A DNA stretch of 64,000 nt from Phanerodontia chrysosporium (taxonomy: Eukaryota; Basidiomycota; Agaricomycetes; Polyporales; Phanerochaetaceae), in contig MJGA01000011.1 of NCBI GenBank assembly GCA_001910725.1, positions 62,001 to 126,000 of the forward strand, given 5' to 3'. The translations under genes were made by a program, and so were the position numbers. Each line of letters begins with the position of its first letter. Position 1 is the stretch's first letter. The notes under the pieces are model-generated. The model had not been told where the DNA came from and did no database searches. It worked only from the letters and a program-made list of their open reading frames with translations. Shown piece after piece: positions 33,158 to 46,091 of the stretch.

Positions 33158-36100
33158 TCAATACGCATCATAAAATACATCATCGTCCTCGACGACAAGT
33201 TCGGGCTGCTTCTTCTTCTTCGGGGGCAACCGTGTTTGTACAATGCCCTTCACAGCGATCTTCAAGTCCCAGTCCCATTTCTCGGAAACCGATTGAGGGA
33301 GAGCAGCGGAAAGCTCTTGCAGCAGGCCGATTGCTTGCCGTAGCTCCTCGCGGTTCTCGTTAGCATGTACCTCAGACTTTGGTTCGAGTCGCTTCCTGAG
33401 GTCCGCGGCCGTCCTGCTCAGTTGACTAACGAGATTACATTAGCACCGGATAATCGAGTCAAAGCATCACTTACATAGCGCCGTCCACTTCTTCCTTGAT
33501 CTTCTCGTACACCTCTTGGGAGGCTACATGGAGACGCAGGTGCGCTTGCTTCTTGCTGTTAGTGACATAGGTGTACAACATTTCGAGGCACACCAAGGCA
33601 TGTGGGAGAGGCCCAAGGAATAGCACCCGGTAGGACCTGCCCATGTCTTGTGCGAGTTCCTGGCAAGAGAGGAACCAGCGGAGCCGCACTGCAGGCAGCC
33701 CCTTCTTGGGGATCCCGCGTTGGCGTAGAAGTATACGCCGATACATGGATGCGATACGCTTGGCTGCCGCAATCTCTTCTTCTCGAGGTGGGGTCATGGT
33801 CTGATCGACCCGTGCAGCATCGACGGTGCGCGCAGCGGCGTCCACGTCAATGGAGTGATCGATACCAGTGTCGCCGTCCTGGGGAACTAGGTCTTCTGCT
33901 TGGTCATCTCCGTCCTCATCCCCGTCCTCGTCTGCCTCGTCATCTTCCGCACCGTCGTCCACATTGAGGTATTGCGCATTAGGGACGAAAGTTGCGGCCT
34001 CTGCTCGTAATGTGGAAGTCGGTTGCGGGACTGCCTCGACTTTTGCGCCGTTGACTAGAGGGACGACGTCAGCTGGGTTGCTATAGACCACCACGCGGAT
34101 TCCCCTAATGGAATGAACAGGTCCGTTCGTCTTCTTCGAGTCCTTGAGCTGGATGAGCTGATCAAAATCCGAAGCCTCGGTATCGGCAGTACTCCGAAGA
34201 GCTCTGACAAGATCTGTCCACCCAGTCGCCTTGACGTATCTACAGACAGTAAGATACAACGCACAGCGCAAAGGAAGGGCAACGTACTTCACGACCAAGC
34301 GCGAATAAGACCGAGAAGGTTGCCAGATAGACTTGATTGTGCGATATATATCGTTTCTCAAAGTCCAGTCTGGTATGTTGTACCCGACTGACACGCACAT
34401 GAGTTTGTTAGAGATGAGTAGAAGGAGAAGCTCACTCACGCAAGCAAGCATTGTAGCAACTAGAAAAAATTGTATACATGATCAATTCGGTTCAGTTGAC
34501 TATGGCGCGGACTTACATCCGAGCTGTGAAGATGTTGCGGATTTGCATCTCAATCTTCATACTGTTTCGCTCATAGATCAAGAAGTCTGCGGATGGATAA
34601 GCAAGGAACTCGATCTAGTCACGAAGGCCACCCACTCGAGCTCGTGGTTGAGGATCCATAGTAAGTTTCTTTCAAAAGATCCTTCAATGGCCTGACAAGC
34701 AAAGGAAGAACGCTGGTATCCTTCGCAATCAAGGTTCCGCCCCCACATAAGGATGTGATCCAGCGTCGACTGAGCGTCATGTCGTGAAGTTCTTCGTACA
34801 TGCGCAGTCGATGGTTGAGGATGAAGGAGGCACATATGAAGTCAAACAAATGGCAGAAGACGCTGAGGTTCATAACAAGTTGTTTCTCGACGATGGACCT
34901 AGAAAGATGTCACAACCGTGAAGGCGTTTCCATCTCCATAAACACACTTACTGTAGGAAAACGACACCGGCGGCCACTGATACCGATTCCGAAGCCTTGA
35001 AGGAGTCATAAAGATCATGAAGGATGTAGCGGTCTTTATTCCTGCCTCGCATAAGATCGGCAGGCCACTGGCGAGGATCTGAGAAGAAGCCGGCGCGAGG
35101 AATGTACTCTTGGGCCCCGTGTCGGTCGAATGCGAATGCGAGCGCGATAAGTTCGGTAGTATCGGTAAGGAAGTGTTTGCGCTCATATGTCCAAGGAGAG
35201 ATGATGTAGAGCAAGTGACGGATCCAGTCCTTGGCGATTTGGATCGCCTTCACGGCTTCCGGTATGGATGCCAAGTTCAACGAAGTGGCGACGCCAAGCT
35301 TTGGATGCGGGGGATACAAGGTGTGGTACAACGACGATAGCCAGAACCTGAATTCACGTTAGCAATGTGGAGAACATGACCAATCCGATAGATGGATGTC
35401 ACTAACCCCTGCTGGGTGGCGACAGTCATACGAGGCTCTAGAGATACAATAGTCTGGTAAATCAAGATCTGCTGGAATATCAGTCGCACCCGGAGATGAT
35501 ATGCCTCGATGTTCATGACAGCATGACTCTGATGTCCGCGAGAGCAGTTATTGGAGTAGCACGTGCCAAATAGCGCGAGTGTCGGGCAGGGAAAGATAGC
35601 GGGGGCCTTGCTGCACAGGAAGTTCTCGTCATTTACTCTCTGTCGTAGTCGTTCCCAGAGCGCGGTCCTCAGCAAGCTCTTGAGCTCCCAGTCATTGAGC
35701 ACGAAGGGTCGACTTGTATCCGACGGTGTCGCACTGCCTAGGCGACGACATTGATAGGTGTGCAGGAATGTGCCGCTCGCGAGTTCGTAAATATTCTCCG
35801 CACCGTCTACGGCCTTAAAGCCGAAGAGTCTCCCCAACGAATCGTCTTGACCAGGATGAAGCTCAAGGCCGATTCGCTGCATCTCCCGGCAATACACGAG
35901 GAAGGCGCGCAGGATCGACACCGCTTCTGAGGCACCAGCGGATAAGATCTTTACTGGCTTGGTGAAGACATGCTCGAGGCAAAGCAGAGCTGCGGCGCTA
36001 TCATCGTGAGCGGACAATAGTCGTTCGCCGAGTTGTAGAAGCTCCAAGGTTTGCCCTCGAACGATGTGTTCGAACATTGCAAGCTAAAAGGAAATGAACT

Positions 36101-39100
36101 TGGCTGTCTCACGAGAGGTGCAGATCTGAACATTGAAACGCACCTGGTCTATCGTGTACTTCGACATGCTAGGTCCGGCCCTCGCTCTGAAGCCTTTTGC
36201 GGCTTCCAGAAGTCTTCCTAGGTCGGATTGCTCGTAACCCTCCTTCGGAGTCACGCCGAAGGAAAGATAGCCCCATAAGCCGCTCAGAATGCATTCTTCA
36301 GCCCTTTGCCGCGAGTTTTCATTCTCCCAGTCCTGCATGAGAAGCTCGATAGCTTGCAGAAGCCGACCTTCCACTAGATGGAGCTCTGCTGCTTCTGTGA
36401 GTCTGCCGTCGCGCTCTAGCAGTGTTGCACGAGCGACATCGAAGCCATAGTCCTCCATGAACTCCAATGCATCGTCGAGTGTGTCGAACAGCTTAGTGGC
36501 ACGGCTATTGCGCTTGTCAGATACGCGGGGAGGTAAGATTGTGGACAGTTCAACGTACTCCAGTCGGTTCTCTTTCACGTAGTGAAGTTTCGCCACATCG
36601 ACGATCGTGTTGGCGAATTGCTCGGGAATCGCGCGGCTATACCGCTGGACAGTGTCGACAGCCTCATCGAAGAGTCCAGCCTTCCGGTAATGCTGCGCTG
36701 CCCTCGTGAAATCCTCCGCTTTCAAGAATGTTTCTGCAGCCCTGCGGTGGTCGTCAGCCTCGACAAAGCATTCGGCAGCGTTCCTGTAGTAGGCCGTGAT
36801 CTCTCGTGCAACAGAGGCAATAGCACCAGACTTTAGGAAAGCCTGCGCAGCGGCGACGAAGGCGAGCGTTCGAGCGTTGTCTGTCGTGCGCCTGGTCTTC
36901 TCCGTGCCTCGCGCGCGCTCGCGAAGGTAGTACGCGTACGCAACGTCCATGTGTCTTGGCATGCCTGCGCGGTCGAAACATCTGACAGCTTGGAGATACC
37001 GGCGGTTGTCGAAGAGAGTTCGCGCCGTAGCTGCCCACTCCTTGGGCGTAGACGACATCGCCAACCGCGGGACCTCATCAGTCGCGCTACAATTCTTTAC
37101 GAGATCGTACGCGTTCCAGAAGGTCTTCGGACCGGTCAAGATGCTTTCACACTCTGGTCAGACTTGTTACTCACCCGCAGAGGTTCCCCCTTTTCTGAGC
37201 AATCTGCGATCCAAAGATTCTTGCGCGCACGGGTGATTGCGACGTAGAGGAACTTGAGCTGTAAGAGCAGTAATTAGACCTCTGCAGCATACGTATGCGT
37301 GCCAGAACATGCTATACCTCTCGGCAGACACCACTGTGTCGCGTGTCATCGAACTGTGGACATTTGATACGCTTCTTCATGCTGTCATCTAGTGCATTCA
37401 AGATGACTCTCCATTGAGAGAGGTCCACGGTAGAGTCTTCGAAGAAATTATAGAGGAGGACCTGGTTGATAATAAGTATTATCCAGAACCCAGAATGGAG
37501 AGAGACTTACGTCGTTAAATTCCAAGCCCTTGCTTTCGTACAACGTCCTGCAAAATTTACGGGTCGGTCATGATGTTACAAAGCACAATAGGTATCGTTA
37601 TCCTACAAAATCAGCCCAATGTCTCCCATCTGCTCTTGAAGCTTGCTGCGGGCCGCGTCATCTCGTACCAAGATGCCTGTCGATGTGCCATTATGAACAC
37701 AAGTACACATAGCTGGACTAGATGTTAGACGCACATTGTTGGGCACCGAATTCAATTTGGCTCCCCCTGTTATTCTTACGTCAGGGTCGAAAAGGTGCAT
37801 AACCTCTGAGCGAGACTTACGATGCTCCAAATAGAAACTGCTCGTACTGAACAGTGTCCTGATCCCAACCACTGAAGAAGATCGGTTTCAGGCCGTCGAC
37901 GACACCCTTCTCCTCGGCCATGCTGTCGATGGCGTGCGGCCATAATCTTGTGATGATCTGGACAACAGAGTGCGCGCATCGCACGATGCCTCCGTGAGAA
38001 CGGTAGTTCACCGTGAGCTGGAAGGACTCCGGGGACTTCAGTTGTATGCCCTTTGGGCACGCCGCGAGCTGTGATCCACCGCGTCAACGCTCGCTCTTGA
38101 ACGAACGACAATGAGTCCTACCTCCAGGCGGTACAAGAAAGCCTTCAAGTCATCAAACCTGAAGGAACTTCCGACCGAGATAGTCTGCGCAGTGTCTCCT
38201 GCCCAGAACAATCCGTCGGGATTCTTGCACAGCTTCCGCAGAACTGTTTGCGTTATCAGCAAGCCTGCATGCTCTACAAGCATGAAGAGCGGTACCAAGA
38301 GCGTCGATCAGGAGGTTGTCCTGGGCCTCGTCGACGTAGCTGTGATTCACAATACGACCTGAGTCAGCGTACAAAGACCTACGAAGGGATTACATACATG
38401 AAGTCCATCTTGTTTCCCGGCACCCTACTTGATCTACGCCACGCAGGATTGCATGAGTTCTGGGCAAAGCAAATCGTCAATATCTCAAGTAAAGATTAGA
38501 AAGTGTAGGGTCAAACCTATCCGCTGCATCCCAGTCTCGTCGCTGGCGCTTCAACCGCAGGTAGGCTAGGAACAACGCGTACACAGCTTCCCTGCGTCCC
38601 GCGAAGGTACCTTGCTGGCGGTGACTGAGAGAAATGTACGTTTGCTCGTCTAGGTAGCCTTGTTCCGATTGCAGCGCACTCTCAGATCCCTTGATGACAC
38701 CTAGTGAAGGAAATGATGAGGGCCTCTGTCGCCCTAATGCAGAGAGAACGTGCGCACCCATGATCTCGGCAAATATAAGAGCAGGGTCTACAGGCACCCA
38801 CTTGTTAGAATATGCTTCGCGAGAAGGCGCAAGAGCAACCAACCGAGGTTCTTCGTCAGATTCTGCGGTAGATGGGGCCAGTATGCCTGGAGGAATGTCC
38901 CATAGGAGACGAACGAGTCCCGTCGTTGCAGCATATAATCACTCGCGACGGTCGACGGGTCCGCAGTGTCGTCGTCGTTGGCTCCGGACAGCGTGAACTC
39001 GCTCTTATTGTACGCGCGGAAGTCTCCTTCCAACAGTCGACACAGCTGTCCGAGACAGTCAGCGTCGCCCCATCGCAAATTTTGTGCAATTTCGTGCAGG

Positions 39101-41648
39101 ACTTACATGGTCGAAAGTCAAGAAAAGCGGGAAGTGTTCGTCCTGCAGCTCGCTGAACCGCTTCGGGAGCGACCCGCGCCAGAACTCCTCCTCATCCTGG
39201 TCGACGAGCGCGCGATCCTCCGGGTTCTGCTTCTGCGTGCCCAGTTTCTCGGACTCTTGCGCGCTGCGCATCTCCGCGACATACGCCTCGGTGAGCTTGC
39301 GGTAATACTCTTCGACCTTCTCGGCGAGCACGCGCGACTGCGTGACGAAGACCTGGCGCGGGCGCGCGGTGTTGACGTCCAGGTCTTCGCGGATGGTGTC
39401 CCACGCGCGCTCGATCCCGAGCATCTTGAAGAGCATTGTGGTGGTTTTACTGTATGTGAGTGTCCGTTAGATAAGCCAGACATTCGGAGGTGAAGGACGA
39501 ACCCCGTGCCGCTGCGACCCTTGACATAACAGGATCCGTGATGCTTGACGATAGCTTGCTCGGCGGGGCTTGTTCTTGTCAGCAGATAAAACCTGGGGGC
39601 TATAAAGCAATACTCACGACATGTGGAAGACATGTTGGACGTCTTGATCCGCAAGGATACCTGACGAACACCAGTTAGAGGCATAGGATTTTCGAGTAGG
39701 CAATCTCGTACTGTTCAAAAGCGCCTGCGACCGTCACAGCTGTTAAAACGACGCTTCGGAACTGTATTGAGGACGCACCTGAGAGAAAGTAACAAATTTC
39801 TGAAGACTGTACACTGCGTTAGAACGCAGACGTTGCCGAGACCAGAAGTACCCTTACACTAGTAGCGAGTGAAGCTGAAGGCACGTCAGCGAAGAACGTG
39901 CCAGAAAGTCATGAAGAAACTCGAACCTCTTCACGATCTGCGTCCTGAAGCCCCGGAATTTGGACCGGCTCCTGTGGGACGTCGGGCTCTTGAGTGGGTG
40001 GGAAGCACTCCGGTGAGTACACTTTGTCCCCGGGGTTCTTCGGAGGCTTGCGATATATGCATCTGAGGATATATATGCATCAGTGTCACGTCAACACAAG
40101 ATCGGCATCGGAGGTAAACTCACCGTTTCCGATACTCCCTTCCCTTTCCTGCGAGATGCTGACCGACAGCGTCCCAAAATCGCCGTTCAAGTTGGGCGTG
40201 GGTGTAGATTCCGAAGATGCGGAGAACTGAGACGTATTACAGTCGATATAACGCGCATATACACGCTTCTCAGGGAAGTGCGCACCTTGGTGATCAATTT
40301 GGGTGTCAAACTCGCGCACGCAGTCCACTTGGTACTGCACGTCGCTCAGTATATCAGCTTTCTGCACAAGTACGAAAGAAACGTACCACGAGGCGCGTAT
40401 CGCGAGTCATCTTGGCTTCAAAGATAGGCACCCCGACGTCCTTTCCGGTGAGCTTCTTCTGGTTATCGTCGGAGAAATGCCCGTTTGACAACTCCCTAGT
40501 ACAACTGTCCAGTAGCCGCAATAGAATAGAAAGGGATTCACTCACTTGATCTTTTTCAGGATAATCCTGAATAGCTTCTGATCACTCCTCTTGTACTCGC
40601 GTAGGTTGCGATCCGCACGCGTGGACACGAGAATCTGCCACTCGCCGAAACCGTCGACCGAGTCGAAATGGAAGGCTGCCTTCATAGGTTGAATCATCGG
40701 ATACGCGACGGGTGCGTCAGTGTCCAGGCCAGGGGTGACTGAGGAATTGTTGACGTTCGGAGCGTTCTGGGGTTCGGCAGAGACAGCGCTGTTGTCAAGA
40801 CCGCTTACCGGGACATACACATCTCTGAATATGGCTGCTAGTTCAGGCTTGCGCAAGACGTCAAGGTAATGCTAACGATGGTGCGCAATCAGTGATCATA
40901 GGACAGAGAGTGCAATATGAAAGGCCGCACGAGGAGGATACCCTTTTGATCCGCCAGTATCTCCTCCGTGCGTTGTAGTGCAGCACTTCGGTAGACTGGC
41001 ACGGGTATTTTGAGGTTGTCAAATGGTCTGCGGTCGATTCTCTCTCCCCGTAACGTCCATCCTCTCTGTCTCTGCCTGCGTTTCTGGGCGAACTCATCTA
41101 CGTCGTCGTCTCTGAATGATGCAGTGAGCTCCTGAACGGTCTGTTCGTCGTTGATGAAGACGTCTAGTTTTGACAATTCCTTCAATACCGGTCGTGCAAG
41201 ATCTACAGCCTTGTGGCAGTCGACAAGGCTACCAGAGGGATAATCCAGGTCCCAGAAGTACAGCGAAAGATGACATAGGAGCGCGGAGGCGAGCGACGAT
41301 TCGAAGTCGACGGCCTGCCTGGGGAAGTTCGTGATAATGGCATCCTTCAAGAAGTGAGCAGCCTCTTCGCCACAAGCTAGCCTTCTGCGTGAGCAACGCT
41401 ACTACTGTGAGCTCTCGGCCGCTGGCAGACGCACCAGAGTACACAAAGCCGAACAGCCGAGATTGGGCCATGAGATCCCATACGGTTTGGACACTGTCGA
41501 AGGCTGGGTTTTGAACGTGTTCTTCAAGAGCACGCATTGCGCTCGCGAAGGACAATTCAGTGCTCAGTCTCCTCGGTGCGAACAGGTCCATGTCGAGCCT
41601 CGCGTGCGTGCGTTTGCGTGTGACTGGGTCTGGGTCCGAGAAAGACAT
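33158..41648 (-). CDS. Large UvrD/Rep-like SF1 helicase with TPR-type repeats and CCCH finger (TRANK1-like)
   Basis: I read this as one multi-exon gene of roughly 2,200 residues. From the start (MSFSDPDPVTRKRTHARLD, 41648), SF1 motifs appear in order: Walker A GRSGTGKTTTM split by an intron (about 39,438-39,502); motif II YVDEAQDN (about 38,315-38,335); motif III LFWAGDTAQTI (about 38,179-38,208); motif IV VNYRSHGGIV (about 37,984-38,012); motif V LYESKGLEFND (37,511-37,545); motif VI YVAITRARKNLWI (37,205-37,245). Then come helical TPR-like repeats (TARTLFDNRRYLQAVRCFDR, CFVEADDHRRAAETFLKA), a CCCH-type finger CPTLALFGTCYSNNCSRGH (about 35,535-35,592) and a C-terminal tail LPPKKKKQPELVVEDDDVF. 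The architecture resembles animal TRANK1/fungal UvrD-like proteins. A role in nucleic-acid unwinding is inferred. Some exon borders are unresolved. Confidence 0.85.
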
Positions 41649-42301
41649 CGTGAAGCGTGAAGTTCAAGTGCAAAAAAGATCGCTCCAGAGTCGGACGACC
41701 GCTCTGGCGCGAGGTCGATGAGCGCCAGGCTATAGTTGGAAACCAAGTATCCCCGGATGCTAGACGTTGCACCTTGATGATAGAAGTTCAGAGTACAAAG
41801 TAGAGCAGAGCTTGGGAAGAGACTGAGGCGTCGGTGCTCGCCAATTCATACGCCTTCGGGGAGAGAAAGCTAGACAATCGTGGTGGTCGCTGTCCAACGT
41901 TCAAAACGCGTAGAGCGACGGGCGCGAGCGCGAGCGTCGCGTCACATACCTGGTCACGTGCTTCGTGATATGTATGGTAACTCTCTCAAGGCTCGCAGGA
42001 CTTGCGTTTCACGATCGGCATGCGTCACAATCCGAGCTCTCTCAAATGTATACATAACCCAATTGTATGAGTATATGCAAGTACATCGACCGTCGCACTA
42101 GCACATCGCGAGGGCCCTTGCTAACGTCCAAACTTGGTGCATGTTCGCACTCGATTGCTACAGTGGATGGACGTATCGTATCACCTGGACCTCACCCGAA
42201 CCGGGGCTTAACGGCAAGGGCTTCCTGCAGCATTGTGCAAGAATAGATCGTCGAAATTTCTGAGAGCGGAAATACTTGACGCAACTTGTTGGTACAATTG
42301 T
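41649..42301. other. Intergenic
   Basis: 5' flank of the helicase gene and 3' flank of the hydrolase gene. Nothing recognised. Confidence 0.4.
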
Positions 42302-44317
42302 TCATATCTTTCTCAACCAGATTTCAGCTGTCTCCTCCATCGTGCCCCCGATTCTTTGCTGTTCAGTCTTCTCTCCAACGAGCCCATTCAACGCCAGACC
42401 TTTCACCTCCATTCCCTCTTCTCCAACCTCAACGAGAAACTCCGCAAGGGCAACTGTCTCCGGTGTCACATCGCTGTGGAAGGGGCTCTTATCCCGTCCA
42501 TACCCCCCTGGGAATAAGTACGTCGCAGACAGATGGAACCTATCGCCGTCTTCGTGCAGCAAACGCGCGTGTGAGACCCAGACAGACGGCCATGCCGCAT
42601 AGAGCACGGGCCGGGTAACATCCGTCGTGTTCTCGAAGAATGACCACGCCTTCAGCACAGGCACGCACCACTCGGGTGGGGCTAGGCTCGGCGCGCAGAG
42701 CGTGATGTTGCCGTAGCCGGTGTCGTAATACGTTCCAGCATACTTGTTGAGCGGAAGGGACATTGGCGAGGATGTGTTCCCGGTTTTATGCCCCTCGCGC
42801 TGGACCATGTTGTCTTTCGGCTCCGCGAGCAGCCGCTCGGACTCTTTGCGCTCGAGGCCGAGGTAGTCTTCGATGATGCGGTAGCAAATTGCGAGCTCTT
42901 GCTGGTGCTTGGCGGCGCTGTTTGCCAGGACGACGACGCCGAGACCGCTCTCGGGTAAGAAAAACATTTCGACAGAAAAGCCCGGTATCGCCCCAAGGTG
43001 TGTTACGATCTTCGTGCGTTATATCCGTCAGGCAGTCATTGAAAGCCCGAAAGATGTTTGCGCTTACGTTGTGACCCTGATATGACTTGACGAACCAACC
43101 CAGGCCGTACGTCTCCGGAGAGAACCAGCTTTGACTCGGCGCAGGTGAAACAATCGAATGAGACGCCGTGACCATTTCGTAGGTCGCTCGTGGGAGTATC
43201 GTGCAGTTAGTAACGGGATCGACACCGTGATTCAGCAGTACCTGAATCCACTTCATCTGAGGGACCGAATGAGCCTGGGCTGGAACACAACTAGGGGAAA
43301 AATTACCAAGTCAATAGCATTGCTGATAATACCGGCAGGACCTGCAGTGAGCTCCTTGGCGTCGTCGTCAAACCAAAACGGGATGCGCCGGCCGCTGTCC
43401 GCCCAGTTTTGCGTCAGGCGACCTCCGCGCGCAGCCTCTGCAGGGCTGAACGTCGACGACGCCATACCCAAGGGCTTCCAGATGCGGTCTTCCACGAACT
43501 CGGTGTAGTGCTGGCCGGAGTATGTCGAGACGATGTACGCTCCTACCATGTAAAACTGGGGTAGGCCACGGTCATCAAAGCGCCATCAGCGTCGTGAGCA
43601 GACTAACCTGGTTGTTGTAGTGCCAACGCTGGCGCAGCTCAAATGCGGGCTTCAGATGATGCATCCTGTGTATAATGTCAATTGGCTTGTCACTTGATCG
43701 ATACGATAATTCGTGTCTGACCCCGTCATTAGAACAGCTTCAGCATGGACGACACAGCAACTATACCTTGGCACCCCGGTCTGGTGGGACAGGATGTCCC
43801 GAATCGTGACCTTCTTGGATGACCACTCGTCCATGAGTCTCCAGCTGTCGGGAAACAAGTCGACCAGCTTGGTGTGCCAGCTTAGCTCGCGAACGCGCGG
43901 AGGCAATGGTGTTCTGTTCTTCCCATGAGCGAAGTCGTCGATTAGAAGACCCACAGCGCTCGCAAGGAACGCCTTCGAACATGATGCTATACCAAAAAGG
44001 GTCTGAATCACGATGCTCAGTGGACATAGTGTATGGAGGGGGCCGCAAACACGTACGTCTACGGTCATATCACCGCCATCCTCCGTCCTCTTCCCGAAAG
44101 CACGTAGCTCGACAGTGCCATTTGAGTGTGTCACTCCTAGAGTTAACCCCGGAATATTATGATCTCCCAGAAGGCCCTCCACAAACTGTGTGAGTTCAGG
44201 CGTTATGACATGTCTTCGTGCCTCGGCGTGAGGGTAAGGCTCGGCTATAACCGGGATTTGTAGACAGATAGCGAGGTTTACCAGCCACAGGAAGAGAAGT
44301 GAGGGTCCGAGGAGCAT
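42302..44317 (-). CDS. Secreted serine beta-lactamase-fold hydrolase (class C/esterase type)
   Basis: Exon 1 encodes a signal peptide (MLLGPSLLFLWLVNLAICLQ) and ELTQFVEGLLGDHNIPGLTL. An intron (about 44,000-44,060) leads to IASCSKAFLAS, the SxxK nucleophile (43,972-43,985). The second motif is the Tyr-x-Asn equivalent WHYNN (43,611-43,625) and the third is the His-x-Gly type VTHLGAIPG (42,980-43,003). Between them are MVGAYIVSTYSGQHYTEFVE and IWKPLGMASSTFSP, typical of the AmpC/LACTB-like fold. A C-terminal beta-rich domain follows (NKYAGTYYDTGYGNITL). Such fungal enzymes are esterases, D-aminopeptidases or amide hydrolases rather than antibiotic-resistance factors; the substrate here is unknown. 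About five introns. Confidence 0.88.
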
Positions 44318-44607
44318 CTCCAGGCTACCTGCGACGTTTTACGAAGCACGAGCAGCACAAGATGAGGGTTCGACTATGAGGACCTCGAGCAGCCATTCGC
44401 CGGGCACACGATGGATCAGACAGAGACATCAATGATGCACGCTACGAACCTGGATGTCCATATTAGGGCCATCGGGCCCTCTCCCGGAACTTGCCGGCAT
44501 CATCAGAGCCTGCTGCATGAACTGGCTCTCGCCTTCGACTTGTATCGCCACCTCCATAACATTGAGACAGTTTACAAACGACAAACTGCACCGAAGAGGA
44601 ATATTAA

Positions 44608-45232
44608 CTAAATCTCCATGTCATACTCCTGCCGTAACAGCTCTCGCACTCTCGGGGTATCAGGTTTGATGTTGCCGTTCGCGGGTGAGAACCAGGCAAT
44701 GTGCGACGTGCCACACACCACAGGCCAGAAAGTCTCGAACGTACACTGATATCAAGTGAGTACAATTGCCTGTAGAGCCATCCGGCCACTCACTGTACGA
44801 GCCATCTGTTGACGCGTCCTCAGCTTGCCATATATGTAGCCACGAACCCACATATCAGTGTCAAGCTTGACCCAAACGAATTGGCCGTCCTGGAGAGACG
44901 GTTGGAAGTGAGCACAATGTTCTTTTGTATCGTTGGCCACGGCTTACTCGAAACTCGTGCTTCAATAGTGTCTGATCGAGGTTACTGATCTCTGGTTCCC
45001 CGCTGTCGGCCTTGCCGACGTCAACATTATCGGAAACGCCGAATGTATGACCCAGAGTTGCGTTCACGGGGCTACTCAAGGCCACAAGAGTACTGCTGGG
45101 TAGCCTCGACCTCGGCTCCTCAGGCGCCACCCCAAGCCAGTCCCAGTTCGGCGCCTTGGCTTTCACCGGCGACGATCTCGCACCAGCCGGACTGGCTAAG
45201 GTCTTCTTCCTGGGAGATGTGATGTTGCTCAT
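44608..45232 (-). CDS. Small protein with Tudor/PWWP-like segment
   Basis: Three exons. Exon 1 (45232 to about 44,946) is a Ser/Pro-rich N-terminus (MSNITSPRKKTLASPAGARS). Exon 2 reads GQFVWVKLDTDMWVRGYIYG, a pattern of a small barrel that often opens with GD/Q-x-VW-x-K and W-x-A/G. Exon 3 reads CTFETFWPVVCGTSHIAWFS and ends REYDMEI-like at 44608. Both introns keep frame (acceptor TCTCCAG before DGQFV, donor GTGAGT after ARTC boundary). The barrel resemblance to PWWP/Tudor chromatin readers is by eye and weak; the gene itself is well supported by splicing. Function unknown. Confidence 0.6.
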
Positions 45233-46091
45233 CGTAGCCGTGTATGTGTATGGTGAGATAGATCAGGGATCGTTCAGCAGAAGGAGCACTCCAGAGTCCA
45301 AGTGGCCCAGCCAGTTGGCACGTGACGCACGCAAGACAAAGCGGTCTTGGGCATAATACCTTTGTTCGCATGTTTTCTACTCAACGACAGTTGCAGATTG
45401 ATGTGTTGTTTGTGTGCCGACGGGGCTGACTCGTAGAGGGGGAAATGCTGAGGGAGCGCGACATGAGCAGTACTGGTCGGCGGGTCCTCAAGACCCTTTC
45501 CATCAAGGAATGTAAGTTTCCCTAGCACATTGTCGGGAAGATATTGTTCACTTGTCCTTCGGAAGTGCCGCGGTTGTCACGGTTTTATCGTGTAGGGTCG
45601 TCGACAGAGGGCGTCTACCGCACTACGAGAAGGCTGTGCATAGTTGACGTTCTCTTTGATGCAACTGTAATGACGATCTCACTGATACATGCACAGCCAG
45701 TGATAGAGGCATGCCCACGCATGCAACTGCCAACGCAATTCGAAGGAAGTCGTTTCAGCAGTACAGGTCATCACGAGGAGACTGAGCGGCAACTTGAATA
45801 ACACTATGTGCGCAACCCAAACAAGAAGGCTTCATGAGGTCGAAGATAGTCTTCTTCGAGTATAAAAACTAAAGACGAGAGTCATGGAACTCCAGCTCTC
45901 CAGCTCGTCCACTCGCTAGTCTCCTCGTCGTTCAGGTGCTGGTCGGTGAGTGCCTACTGTCTCCGCATGGTTTTCAGCTTCGTTCATCATTCAAATGCAG
46001 CCTCTACTTTACTATTTTACACTTGACTCCGACGTCTACAGTCTCTGCCACCTCTGTACATCGCCCGCCTATCCCTCTTGACCCTCGAAAC
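45233..46091. other. Divergent intergenic region with TATA box
   Basis: It contains GAGTATAAAAAC at about 45,857-45,868, a convincing TATA box about 225 bases upstream of the Gly-rich secreted gene. A possible 5'-UTR intron (GGTCGGTGAGTG...TTTTCAG, about 45,942-45,976) lies between. Confidence 0.5.
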
